A DNA stretch of 64,000 nt, taken from assembly GCF_900099835.1 (NCBI RefSeq), contig NZ_FNKP01000003.1:1178001-1242000 (forward strand), written 5' to 3'. This document shows, in pieces, positions 17,634 to 26,319 of this stretch (positions are counted from its first letter, which is position 1; every line of letters starts with the position of its first letter). Under the pieces are notes generated by a model. That model was not told where the DNA came from. It was given only the letters and a program-made list of their open reading frames with translations, and did not search any database. A program made the translations under genes and the position numbers. This DNA comes from Paraburkholderia fungorum (lineage in GTDB: Bacteria; Pseudomonadota; Gammaproteobacteria; Burkholderiales; Burkholderiaceae).

Positions 17634-18485
17634 ATGAAAGCGCTCGACCTGGACGTGATGGCGATGATCGTCGCCGTCGCCGACACCGGCAACATCAGCC
17701 GGGCGGCGGAAGTCGTGCATCGGTCGCAGTCCGCCGTCAGCATGCAGATCAAGACGCTGGAGACGGCGCTCGGCAAGCCGCTGTTCGTCCGCAAGCCCCG
17801 CAATGTCGTGCCGACGCAGGACGGCGAGGTGCTGCTGACGTACGCCCGCCGCATGCTCGCGCTGCGCGACGAAGCGTGGGCGGCCGTGGTGCGGCCGGAC
17901 GTGACCGGGCGCGTGAGTATCGGCGTGCCGGACGATTACGCGTCGTCGCTGCTGCCGCCGATCCTCAAAAAGTTTTCCGTCACTTATCCGAAAGTGGAAA
18001 TTCAGGTGGTCGGCTTGCCGAGCGTCGCGCTTGCGCCAATGGTCAAGGACGGCTCCGTCGATCTCGTCTGCGCGACGCGTGTGAAGGGTCTGTCGGGCGA
18101 ATTCATCCGCTTCGAGCCGATGGAGTGGGCGGCTGCGCCGAGCGCACATGAAATCTGGCAGGAGCGGCCGCTGCCGATTGCGGTCTTTTTGCCCGGCAGT
18201 GTCGCGCGCGAAAACGCGATCCGCAGTCTTGAGCGCGCGAAGATTACCTACCGGACCTCGTATGAAAGCCCGAGCCTGCTGGGGCTGATTTCGATGGCCG
18301 AGGCGGGGCTTGCCGTGGTGTCGCTGGCACGTTGCGCAGTGCCGGCGCACTTTGTGGTGCTCGGACAGGCGCAAGGCTTGCCGAAAATCGACGCGCTCGA
18401 GATGGTGCTGGCGCGGAGCACGGGGTCGAAGCGGCCGCCCTGCGAGTTTCTCGCCGAGGCGATCTTGTCGGAATTGCGGCGGTAG
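17634..18485 (+). CDS. LysR family transcriptional regulator
   Basis: A 283-residue LysR protein. The N-terminal winged HTH (residues 1-65) has NISRAAEVVHRSQSAVSMQI, the standard recognition-helix layout, then a linker helix and a periplasmic-binding-like effector domain (about 90-283). It is divergent from the alpha/beta hydrolase and probably controls it and itself. The effector is unknown. Confidence 0.92.
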   Translation: MKALDLDVMAMIVAVADTGNISRAAEVVHRSQSAVSMQIKTLETALGKPLFVRKPRNVVPTQDGEVLLTYARRMLALRDEAWAAVVRPDVTGRVSIGVPDDYASSLLPPILKKFSVTYPKVEIQVVGLPSVALAPMVKDGSVDLVCATRVKGLSGEFIRFEPMEWAAAPSAHEIWQERPLPIAVFLPGSVARENAIRSLERAKITYRTSYESPSLLGLISMAEAGLAVVSLARCAVPAHFVVLGQAQGLPKIDALEMVLARSTGSKRPPCEFLAEAILSELRR

Positions 18486-18644
18486 AGTTTGTAGAGGCGG
18501 CGCTCGTCGTTACGCGCGAGGGCGAATCACAGGACTTTCCTGAAATGCCGGGATTGATACCGCAGAATACGATCGACTGGCCGGGTTCGAGAGGATCGGG
18601 ACGGGCGGGCGCGAACCTACGTCACTTATAGCGTTCTGATTGGG

Positions 18645-19382
18645 TCATTCAAAAGGCGGCGCAACCGATGCACCGTCGATTCCATGTCGCGACAGCGAGC
18701 GGGCCACGAATCCCGACGCTTTCATTTCTTCGACAAAGGCGCTCAGCACGTCTGCCGCAGCGCTGCCTCGGCTCTTCGGCGTTCCCATGGCCTGCTGGAT
18801 CACCATGAACCGCTCATCGAGCAGGCGGAGTCCTGCGGTCTTGCGTGCGTCTGCTTCGAGTTGCTGCTTCACGCCCGCAGCGACCTCCAGATTCTGGTCG
18901 AGGAACGTTGCAACGACGGCGGGTGATGTCGGCGCGCGAACAATCTGTGCGGCCTTCAGTTCTCTCGTCAGGAACAGGTCGTAAGCACTCTTGTTGCCGA
19001 CGGCGACACGATTGTGAGCCTGATCGACATCGCTATTCGATTGAATAGGCGATTCGTCGCGCACAAGATAGAAGCCTTCGATCAACACGTAGGGCGCTGT
19101 GAACGCGATAGTTTCGCCACGCAATGGATCGATTGCGAAGAAGCCGAAATCCGCACGCTCTTCACTCACCGCCTGAACGGATTTGCCCGCTGTATCGAAG
19201 ACCACCAGTTCCAGTTCGACAGCGAGCATCTCAGCAAAGGCTCGCGCAAGATCGACCGAGACGCCGACAGGTTCACCGGATTCGGGATTCGTATTGGCAA
19301 GAATCGGATTGCCGAGATTGATCGACGCTCGCAGCCTGCCCGCAGGCGTGAACGCGGCGACAACGGATTGCTCGATGTTCAT
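18645..19382 (-). CDS. Amino-acid-type ABC substrate-binding protein without signal peptide
   Basis: A 245-residue SBP_bac_3 fold protein (GVSVDLARAFAEML, ADFGFFAIDPLRGETIAFT, YVLIEGFYLV). From the Met at 19382 (MNIEQSVVAAFTPAGRLRAS) the domain starts at once, with no hydrophobic leader or lipobox, so it may be cytoplasmic or exported atypically. The longer frame from 19430 adds no signal peptide. No permease or ATPase lies nearby. It could bind a small amino acid-like ligand as a sensor or carrier. Confidence 0.8.
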   Translation of the reverse strand: MNIEQSVVAAFTPAGRLRASINLGNPILANTNPESGEPVGVSVDLARAFAEMLAVELELVVFDTAGKSVQAVSEERADFGFFAIDPLRGETIAFTAPYVLIEGFYLVRDESPIQSNSDVDQAHNRVAVGNKSAYDLFLTRELKAAQIVRAPTSPAVVATFLDQNLEVAAGVKQQLEADARKTAGLRLLDERFMVIQQAMGTPKSRGSAAADVLSAFVEEMKASGFVARSLSRHGIDGASVAPPFE

Positions 19383-19757
19383 GATTGCTCTCGTTGCAAC
19401 AGGGTCTCCGGATTGTAAGCGGGCAGACACGGTCTTTGCCGCGAGAATCGCAGGACGATGCCGGGGCTGATGCTATTGCGGATGGCGTTGCGCGCAAGCA
19501 GAGGCGCGGGTTAGCTCAGGAAGAATGCTGCACTGGTACTAGCGATCCCCGGCGATTAGCGTACCTGCCAGGATGAGCAGGTCAGCGCAGTTCGGGCCGC
19601 GATGGAAATCGCACCATCGTTCGCAATCGGTAGGACGAAATTCGACAACACTCTTATGTTCGTCGGCTACTTAATAACAGGCGGGCTGCGGCATAGACTG
19701 CATTCACTGAAACGCAAACGGGTGTTTGCGGAAATACAAAACCTTGAGGTGAATATC
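19383..19757. other. Intergenic region upstream of the DUF4148 gene
   Basis: No convincing gene. The stretch should hold the promoters of the binding protein (minus) and of the DUF4148 gene (plus). No clear repeat or operator was recognised. Confidence 0.5.
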
Positions 19758-20132
19758 ATGAAACTCGTTCAATCGCTTATCGTTGCTGCCGCACTCGCTA
19801 TTCCTGCTGTGTCGTCCTTCGCTCAATCGAACCAGCCTGTTACCCGCGCAGAAGTGAAGGCGCAGTTGGTGCAACTCGAGAAGGCTGGCTACAACCCGGC
19901 TAGCGACAATACGAAATACCCGGCGAACATTGAGGCCGCGCAAGCTCGTGTGAATGCAGAAAACGTAGCCGATGCAGGTTACGGCGGCGTTGCGGAAGGA
20001 ACATCAGCATCGGGTATTCATCATCTGCGCGGTGAGTTTGTCAGCGACGTGTCGCGAGTGGGTCACAAGATCAAGCAATCCATTCGTGTGGATGCAAACA
20101 ACGGTACGAAGCCGGTGTATTTCGGTTCGTAA
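19758..20132 (+). CDS. Secreted DUF4148 family protein
   Basis: A 124-residue protein with a clear signal peptide (MKLVQSLIVAAALAIP, cleavage after SSFAQ near residue 23) followed by the DUF4148 core VTRAEVKAQLVQLEKAGYNP. This small periplasmic family is expanded in Burkholderiales and its function is unknown. The ATG at 19758 is preceded by GAGGTGAA. The usual short PAN-type C-terminus is longer here (residues 80-124), with a basic stretch. A terminator lies about 150 bp downstream. Confidence 0.88.
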   Translation: MKLVQSLIVAAALAIPAVSSFAQSNQPVTRAEVKAQLVQLEKAGYNPASDNTKYPANIEAAQARVNAENVADAGYGGVAEGTSASGIHHLRGEFVSDVSRVGHKIKQSIRVDANNGTKPVYFGS

Positions 20133-20284
20133 TTTGCCGGATGGATTGCAGAAGACCACGAATTTATATTCGGATCGCTAACTGAATTGTGGTCTTCCGG
20201 GAAGGATGAGATTCGAGACGCGCAACGTGCATGCGCGTCTCGCTAAAGAAAACCTCCTTCAGTGGGATAGATTCCGCTGAATTG

Positions 20285-20312
20285 CCCAGCTCTGGCGGCT
20301 GGGTTTTTTTTT
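20285..20312 (+). terminator. Rho-independent terminator
   Basis: CCCAGC and GCTGGG form a 6-bp stem with a 7-nt loop, followed by nine T. It ends transcripts from the DUF4148 gene on the plus strand, before the convergent pyruvate oxidase gene. Confidence 0.8.
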
Positions 20313-20335
20313 GCGCAAGACGATTCCTCTACGCC

Positions 20336-22162
20336 TCATTTATCGCGATGACCCGGCAGCACCGCGCCAAGCACCTGCTTCGCTGTTTCGACGATGACAT
20401 TGCCTTCATCGGGATCGCCTTTAATCAGCGTCGATGCAAAGGCTTTGGCTTGCGCGAGCGTGATATGCGGCGGCAGCGGCGCAATGTTCGGATCGGCCTT
20501 CACCTCGATCACGACCGGGCATTTCGCGGCCAGTGCCTGGTCCCACGCGTAGGCCATCTGTTCCGCGTCATCGACGTAAATGCCCTTCAGGCCAATCAAT
20601 TCCGCGAACTTGTGATAAGGCACGGAAGGGATGTTCTGCGACGCCTCGAATTTCGGATCGCCTTCCATTGCACGCTGTTCCCACGTCACCTGGTTGAGAT
20701 CCCCGTTGTTGAGCACCATGCAGATCCAGCGTGGATCGGCCCAGTCTTTCCAGTACTTCGACACGGTGATTAATTCCGCCATGTTGTTCATCTGCATCGC
20801 GCCGTCGCCGACCAGCGCGATAACGGGCCGCTCAGGATAGGCAAATTTGGCGGCAATCGCATAGGGCACCGCGGCGCCCATCGACGCGAGGCCGCCCGAT
20901 AGCGAGCACATCATGCCGCGCTGAACCTGCAAATCGCGTGCGTACCAGTTGGCGACCGAGCCGGAATCACTGGTCACGATTGCATTCGACGGAATACGTT
21001 TGGACAGTTCCCACACGGTGCGTTGCGGATTGACCGCGCCTTTGCCGGGTTCGTGCGCGCGTTTTTCCAGTGTCGTCCACCAGTCGGCGGTCCAGCCTTC
21101 AATCTTGTCGCGCCACGAGCGGCTCGTTTTCTTTTCCAGTAGTGGCAGCAGCGCGCGCAATGTCTCGGCGCTGTCGCCCACGAGGTTCACTTCCATCGGA
21201 TAACGCAGGCTCTGCATGTCCGCCTTGATGTCGATCTGTACACCGCGCGCCGCGCCTTCCTTCGGCAGAAATTCAGCATACGGAAATCCCGATCCAATCA
21301 TCAGCAAGGTGTCGCAACCGGCCATCAAGTCGTAGCTGGGCTTCGTGCCGAGCAGGCCAATCGAGCCCGTCACCCACGGAAGATCGTCAGGCAAAACGGC
21401 CTTGCCGAGCAGCGCCTTCGCTACGCCTGCACCGAGCTTTTCGGCGACGGCAATCACCTCATCGGTTGCGTTGAGTGCGCCCGCGCCGACGAGGATCGCG
21501 ACTTTCTTGCCGGCGTTGAGCACGTCTGCCGCCTGCTGCAGTTGATCGTCGTAGGGCACAAGGCATGGCGCGCGATAGCCCACACCCGAATGCAGCGTGC
21601 CGTGCTTGCGGCCGGGTGCTTCGTAGGGCAGGTCCTGCAAGTCGTTCGGCAGCACGATCGCCGTGACCTTGCGTTCGGCAAGGGCAATACGTACTGCCCG
21701 GTCGATCAGATGACGCACTTGCTCGGGCACGCTCGCCTGTTCGACAAAAGCGCCGGCCACGTCCTTGAACATCGACACCAGATCGAGTTCCTGCTGATAG
21801 TGACCACCGAGTGCCGCGCGTGCCTGCTGTCCTACGATGGCGAGCACCGGCACGTGATCCATTCTCGCGTCGTACAGACCGGTAATCAGGTGCGATGCGC
21901 CGGGACCGGAAGTCGCGATGCAAACCCCGAGTTCTCCGGTGAATTTGGCATGCGCCGCCGCCATGAACGCGGCCATTTCTTCGTGACGGACCTGAATGAA
22001 TTCGATTGCATGGTTGGGCTTTTTATCTTTTTTCGCGTCGGTGTGGGCACGACTCAGCGCGCCGAAAACACCGTTGATACCGTCGCCGGGATAGCCGTAC
22101 ATGCGACGAACGCCCCACGCATGAAGACGCTCGACGATAAAGTCGCCAACGGTTTGACTCAT
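20336..22162 (-). CDS. ThDP-requiring pyruvate oxidase/dehydrogenase (PoxB-like)
   Basis: A 608-residue ThDP enzyme of the pyruvate oxidase group. It has the activating Glu in QVRHEEMAAFMAAAHAK, the central FAD-type domain, and the ThDP motif LVGDGAMQMNNMAEL ending in VLNNGDLNQVTWEQR. It decarboxylates pyruvate and passes electrons to the quinone pool or makes acetate, usually in stationary phase. The ATG at 22162 has GGAGAC six bases upstream, and an upstream in-frame Met at 22213 is not supported. It stands alone, divergent from the response regulator, among stress-type genes. Confidence 0.88.
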   Translation of the reverse strand: MSQTVGDFIVERLHAWGVRRMYGYPGDGINGVFGALSRAHTDAKKDKKPNHAIEFIQVRHEEMAAFMAAAHAKFTGELGVCIATSGPGASHLITGLYDARMDHVPVLAIVGQQARAALGGHYQQELDLVSMFKDVAGAFVEQASVPEQVRHLIDRAVRIALAERKVTAIVLPNDLQDLPYEAPGRKHGTLHSGVGYRAPCLVPYDDQLQQAADVLNAGKKVAILVGAGALNATDEVIAVAEKLGAGVAKALLGKAVLPDDLPWVTGSIGLLGTKPSYDLMAGCDTLLMIGSGFPYAEFLPKEGAARGVQIDIKADMQSLRYPMEVNLVGDSAETLRALLPLLEKKTSRSWRDKIEGWTADWWTTLEKRAHEPGKGAVNPQRTVWELSKRIPSNAIVTSDSGSVANWYARDLQVQRGMMCSLSGGLASMGAAVPYAIAAKFAYPERPVIALVGDGAMQMNNMAELITVSKYWKDWADPRWICMVLNNGDLNQVTWEQRAMEGDPKFEASQNIPSVPYHKFAELIGLKGIYVDDAEQMAYAWDQALAAKCPVVIEVKADPNIAPLPPHITLAQAKAFASTLIKGDPDEGNVIVETAKQVLGAVLPGHRDK

Positions 22163-22343
22163 GACTGTCTCCGAAAAATGCCTGAAAAAACGCCGTTGAC
22201 GGCGAGTTCGCAAGGATCATTCCGCGGGTTCGTGATAACTCGGTTTTCGATTTTCGACGCATAACCGACGTGAAGCGCCCTGCATGCCTTTTTGTCAGAA
22301 GCGGCACACGTATTGCGGCATGTAGGCAAAGTGGGGAAAACCT

Positions 22344-22778
22344 ATGTCCGTGATCCTGCTCGTAGACGACGATATCGATTCCTTGTGGGCGCTCCGTCTG
22401 GTTGTCGAAGCACAAGGGCATCATGTGCTGCTCGCGCTCGACGGCGAAGACGCGCTCAATAAGGCGTCGCGCTATTTGCCCGAAGTCATCGTGACGGACT
22501 GGCATATGTCCAGACTCGACGGCATCGGTCTTTGCAAGAGGCTGAAGCTCTATCCGGCATTGGCCGGGATTGCCGTGGTTTTTACGTCTAGCGAAGTCCC
22601 GCCTGCGAATCTGTCGGCATTGTGGAAGGCCTTTATTCGCAAGCCGCTCGATTTACCCGCTGTCGAGAGATGCATTGACGCGTTGATCACGAGACGTCTG
22701 AGTGCGCCGCAATTCCGGCGTGCGCCGATTTCGGGTAAAGGTCGCTGGCCCGCCATGTCGTCGAGAAACTGGACGTAG
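22344..22778 (+). CDS. Single-domain response regulator
   Basis: A 144-residue CheY-like receiver. The acidic pocket is Asp 8/9 (LLVDDDIDS), the phospho-acceptor Asp 52 (VTDWHMSRLDG), Thr 81 (VVFTSSE) and Lys about 101 (FIRKPLDLP). There is no output domain, only a basic tail of about 25 residues. No histidine kinase gene is adjacent, so the partner is unknown. Confidence 0.92.
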   Translation: MSVILLVDDDIDSLWALRLVVEAQGHHVLLALDGEDALNKASRYLPEVIVTDWHMSRLDGIGLCKRLKLYPALAGIAVVFTSSEVPPANLSALWKAFIRKPLDLPAVERCIDALITRRLSAPQFRRAPISGKGRWPAMSSRNWT

Positions 22779-22864
22779 TGGTATGGCCGTTGCTGTGTAG
22801 TTGGAGGCTGGGAGCGTGCGACGTGTGCGTCCAGGTCAGAATTCAAACTCAATGGAGGCACAGA

Positions 22865-23158
22865 ATGAAAATCAGACAGTTTGTGGGCGTGGCAATTGTC
22901 GCGTTGGGATGTTCTTTCTCATCGGTCTATGCCGCGGGCACAGGAGGAAGCGGCAATGGCGGTAGCAACGGCAGTGGTGCAGGGCCATCGGGCGCGGATG
23001 TATCGGGTGGCGGCGGGAATAATCCGGCGGCGGGGGCGATGGCCGCATCCGGTCCCGCGATGCACTCCAGCACCGTGAAAAAATCGACGCATAAATCGAA
23101 AAAGTCGATGAGCGGCGGTAGCGGTAACTCGGCAGATCAGGCGAAGGGTGGGGGCTAA
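22865..23158 (+). CDS. Small Gly/Ser-rich secreted protein
   Basis: A 97-residue protein with a signal peptide (MKIRQFVGVAIVALGCSF, cleavage near VYA) and a mature part made almost wholly of Gly, Ser, Asn and Ala, with a basic patch STVKKSTHKSKKSMSG. The ATG at 22865 has GGAGG upstream. No known domain. It is likely an exported low-complexity protein of the Burkholderiales type. Function unknown. Confidence 0.7.
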   Translation: MKIRQFVGVAIVALGCSFSSVYAAGTGGSGNGGSNGSGAGPSGADVSGGGGNNPAAGAMAASGPAMHSSTVKKSTHKSKKSMSGGSGNSADQAKGGG

Positions 23159-23350
23159 CGGGGCGTTCGGCAGACCGCTCGACGGTCTGCCCATGGATTG
23201 AAATCGTTTGTCGGTAATACGCTTTTGTCTGCGGAATCAGTGCTGATCGAATGTTCTCAGGCACGAAAGCAGGCGCCCGGCGCGCAGGCACGATGCATGC
23301 GGTGAAAGATCGGTCGCTGCAGACATCGTGATCTTCAAAGGAGACAGGTC

Positions 23351-23659
23351 ATGTCCACTCAATCATATGGGCCGTATCGTGGTTGCGATATCGAAGTCCA
23401 TGTCACGCCTGCGAAGGCGCATGTCATGGGCGGCATGACACGGCGATTTCGCGTGTCATGGAGCGTTTCCTCGCCAGGCTTTCCCGATCAGGAAGTTGCC
23501 AGCTTTCCCGAGCAGTTCGTCTTTCTCTCGGAGCAGGAAGCGTTCAGGTACGGCGAAAACCGCGCTCACACCTACGTCGATTCCATCGTGTCTGCCCCTG
23601 TGGATAGACCGGCGACCAATGGGGCCGTGGAGTCTCGCGACGACATGCGGCGGCTATAA
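23351..23659 (+). CDS. Hypothetical protein, 102 aa
   Basis: A small soluble protein (MSTQSYGPYRGCDIEVHVTP) preceded by AAAGGAGACAGG, a strong ribosome site. It has no signal or membrane segment. Its ending EAFRYGENRAHTYVDSIVS resembles the end of the protein at 24962 (EALRAGIEHGCYLVDRYLP), so the two may be distant members of one small family. Function unknown. Confidence 0.7.
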   Translation: MSTQSYGPYRGCDIEVHVTPAKAHVMGGMTRRFRVSWSVSSPGFPDQEVASFPEQFVFLSEQEAFRYGENRAHTYVDSIVSAPVDRPATNGAVESRDDMRRL

Positions 23660-23940
23660 GAACAGCGCAGTATTCGCTGTCACGCAGCGCGTTAATCTCC
23701 GGCGACAGCCTCTGCGCATGCCGACGGGAACGCGTCTTTTGCGGCTGCCCCATAGTTCTTCTGTATGTCGCTCAACCGGTTTCCGTTCGCGTCTTGCGAA
23801 GCGTGGTTTTTCTCCTGCACATTCCGGTTAATAAAAAGAAGCACGACCGTTTTCATAGACATATTTATTAGTTGCTGGCGAATCGTCGTCACGCGCTCCG
23901 CACAAGAAAATACCTTGCGCCAACGTGCGTGACGCAGAAC

Positions 23941-24228
23941 TTAATTGGAAATACCGAGGTTGGAAACAACGCGGTCCGGGTCGAGTTCGGTCAGTACGCG
24001 TGTCATGGTGCCGTCCCGACTCCACTCAAGCCACTTCGCGTAGCAGGTCTGCGTAGGCGGAAAAATGGCGGGAAGCCGGTGCCATTTTTCGTTATTGAGC
24101 AGAATCCACAGGATCGCGTCCAGCACGTGGCGGGGATTTCTGCGTGGCCGTCCACGGCCGGTTACCGCTGGCTCGAATAGATGACAGACCGTCTGCCATG
24201 ATTCATCAGACAAAGGAACTTGCAACAT
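23941..24228 (-). CDS. Stand-alone IS5-type transposase N-terminal domain (DUF4096-like)
   Basis: A 95-residue protein matching the DNA-binding N-terminus of IS5-family transposases (LSDESWQTVCHLFEP, GRGRPRRNPRHVLDAILWIL, PPTQTCYAKWLEWSRDGT). The DDE catalytic domain is absent and the protein stops in a short unrelated tail. It is either an insertion sequence fragment or a retained DNA-binding protein. No terminal repeats or target duplication were recognised around it. Confidence 0.7.
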   Translation of the reverse strand: MLQVPLSDESWQTVCHLFEPAVTGRGRPRRNPRHVLDAILWILLNNEKWHRLPAIFPPTQTCYAKWLEWSRDGTMTRVLTELDPDRVVSNLGISN

Positions 24229-24519
24229 CGAACTTCGATTTCTAGGGCTTTAACTCTAGCCATCCTAACCTGTCCGGCTTTCAGTCACGGCCAATCTTCC
24301 GGAAAAAAATGGGGCAGCAATAAAGTGTCGCCGATCGACGACAGCCGGGTTGCTTTGTAATTTCTTTGATGCAACGCGCGATTTGGTGAGCGCGCGTAGA
24401 TTCCTCTGACCTTGTGTGAGGCTCGATTAAGCCGTGCATCAACTTGTGGAAGTTTTGAGCGCCTTTTCGCAAACTGCAGATTGTCATGTCAGTAGATTAA
24501 TCAGCAAGGAACGATTGTC

Positions 24520-24906
24520 ATGGATAAAACCAGTCTTTCGGAAATCTATCGTGGCTATATTGCCTGTCTGAATGCGCAAAACTGGCAGCTGTTAGCGCAA
24601 TTCGTCAGTGACGAAGCAATCCACAATGGTAGAAAAATCGGCTTGTCGGGCTATCGGGCGATGCTGGAAAAAGACTTTCGCGACATTCCGGACCTTCACT
24701 TCGATATTCAGCAAATCGTTTGCGAACCGCCTTACATTGCGAGCCGGCTGCGGTTTGATTGCACACCGGTCGGCACTTTTATGGGGCTTCTTATAGGCGG
24801 GAAGCGAATCGTATTCGCTGAGAATGTCTTCTATGAATTCGAGCGAGAAAAGATTCGGCAGGTATGGTCGATCATAGATAAGGCGGCAATCGAGGCACAG
24901 TTATAA
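24520..24906 (+). CDS. SnoaL-like/ester cyclase family protein
   Basis: A 128-residue NTF2-like fold protein. It starts with the polyketide-cyclase type helix YRGYIACLNAQNWQLLAQFV and has GYRAMLEKDFRDIPDLHFDI and FDCTPVGTFMGL, typical of SnoaL-like domains. The ATG at 24520 follows AAGGAACG. It is a single gene, and members of this family are often small-molecule binders or stress proteins of unknown substrate. Confidence 0.82.
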   Translation: MDKTSLSEIYRGYIACLNAQNWQLLAQFVSDEAIHNGRKIGLSGYRAMLEKDFRDIPDLHFDIQQIVCEPPYIASRLRFDCTPVGTFMGLLIGGKRIVFAENVFYEFEREKIRQVWSIIDKAAIEAQL

Positions 24907-24961
24907 GCGATTCACCGCTACACCGCTGACGCGTAAATCCTGCAACCAGGTTAAAAGTCAT

Positions 24962-25255
24962 TTACCGGTGAGGTAGATAGCGGTCGACGAGATAGCAGCC
25001 GTGCTCGATGCCGGCCCGCAAAGCTTCCGATTCCGTCAGCCACTCTGGAGTAGCAGGCTCGACGTGGGGCAAGTCGAGCGGCTTGCCGTCGATATAGGCC
25101 GAAATAGCGGCGAGCCACGCACCTTCTAAGTTTTTGCGTGCCGTTACCGTAATAACGACACCTCGATGTGTGACATGCATCGCGCCGCTCGAAGCTCGCT
25201 CGCTCTGATCTTCGGCGTTATCGGCGGATTGGCTCGATGGATATAGCTCGGTCAT
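24962..25255 (-). CDS. Hypothetical protein, 97 aa
   Basis: Start at 25255 chosen from the GGAGAT site just upstream. An upstream in-frame start at 25306 lacks such a site. A small acidic protein, MTELYPSSQSADNAE then VTHRGVVITVTARKNLEGAWLA and a C-terminal EALRAGIEHGCYLVDRYL. It shares its ending pattern with the protein at 23351. No signal or membrane segment. Function unknown. Confidence 0.65.
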   Translation of the reverse strand: MTELYPSSQSADNAEDQSERASSGAMHVTHRGVVITVTARKNLEGAWLAAISAYIDGKPLDLPHVEPATPEWLTESEALRAGIEHGCYLVDRYLPHR

Positions 25256-25541
25256 GGAAATCTCCGTCCTCAACCAGTTTCGTGAGTTTTGAACAGCAAC
25301 GGACATTCCTCATTTCCTCATACGGTTGCGCTAGAAAACGCTGCAAAGGAGGACGATCCAATTTTTGCACACATTAAGCAGTGGACGCCGCGCTGAGGCC
25401 CGTTCCTTGCGCGAGCCAAAAATGGAGCACGGCATCGCATGTACCACCGTCGCAACCTGCCCAATGAATTGAAACGCCAGTGGTTGAATCGCGCGTCGAA
25501 ACTAAAGGCGCGTGGTCGCCAGTACCTTATTCGGAGTCACC

Positions 25542-25916
25542 GTGTCACTCCATTCAAATCTCAGTAGATGGCGAAATGTCGGCCAGTTCTGTATTGAGCG
25601 GATCGCGGATTACAGCGAACTGGTTGCATTGGAAGTGGACGACACGAAGAGACGACTCGTGCGTGAAGTGGTCGCTGTCATCGTGATGGCGGTGGCCGCA
25701 CTGTTCGCTCTTTCATTCCTTTGCATCGCGCTGATTGCGACAGCGTGGGGTACGCCTTACTTTCTGACGGTCGTGTGGGGCGTCGCCATTTTGTGGATGG
25801 TGGTGACTTTGGCCTCTTTAATCGTCGCGCGCGCGCAAAAGCTGTCGGAACCTTTACATATCGTGCAGTCGGAGATTCGCAGCGATCTGGACGCACTCAG
25901 GGAGTCACTCAAATGA
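25542..25916 (+). CDS. YqjE-like membrane protein (phage holin family fold)
   Basis: A 124-residue protein with an N-terminal amphipathic region, two transmembrane helices (about 45-70 and 75-98) and a charged C-terminus. This is the layout of the YqjE/holin superfamily III proteins, which are chromosomal stress-membrane proteins and not prophage lysis genes. I chose the GTG at 25542 because GGAG lies six bases upstream. The next gene overlaps its stop by 4 nt, as in yqjE-yqjK pairs. The usual yqjD (DUF883) partner is missing. Confidence 0.78.
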   Translation: MSLHSNLSRWRNVGQFCIERIADYSELVALEVDDTKRRLVREVVAVIVMAVAALFALSFLCIALIATAWGTPYFLTVVWGVAILWMVVTLASLIVARAQKLSEPLHIVQSEIRSDLDALRESLK

Positions 25917-26218
25917 ATCGGCGAGCAACGACTGGCAGCGATGAGCATGCCGCGCTTCTATTGCGGATGGCGCAGTCCCGCGATGCATTGCGGGAAGCTA
26001 ATGCCATAGCCCTGATTCCGCGACGGCAGCGGAATAGCGTGATGACGTCGGCAACGGGAGCGGCGATTGCTCTAGCCAATGCGCCTCACGTGACGTTTTT
26101 GCTCGCCTTGTGTGTCGGCGCGCTGACGTTCGGCCCGTCACGTGCGCTGCGAATCATTTTGCGAGCGGGTGTTTCCGGGTGGGTTGCGAGCAGCGCAAAA
26201 CGGGTTGCCCGCCGGTGA
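25913..26218 (+). CDS. Small YqjK-like partner of YqjE
   Basis: A 101-residue protein, basic, with one hydrophobic segment near residues 55-85 (NAPHVTFLLALCVGALTFGP). It starts within the stop of the yqjE-like gene (ATGA overlap), so it is translationally coupled. Position and size fit the yqjK slot, but sequence similarity is not evident. Function unknown. Confidence 0.65.
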   Translation: MNRRATTGSDEHAALLLRMAQSRDALREANAIALIPRRQRNSVMTSATGAAIALANAPHVTFLLALCVGALTFGPSRALRIILRAGVSGWVASSAKRVARR

Positions 26219-26319
26219 CGTTCGAGTCCCCCGATAAGAAGGCGTCGCCCCAGTCATCAATTTTTCGGGAACTTCGACGTCACGCGGTTGCAGGACATCG
26301 CGGACGGCGAGCGCTGACT

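Noticed and set aside
23692..23892. 66-codon minus-strand frame between two small genes
   Set aside because: There is no ribosome site or conserved pattern, so coding cannot be supported.
25542..25916. Holin-like protein as a sign of a prophage
   Set aside because: It matches the chromosomal YqjE type, and no other phage gene is near.
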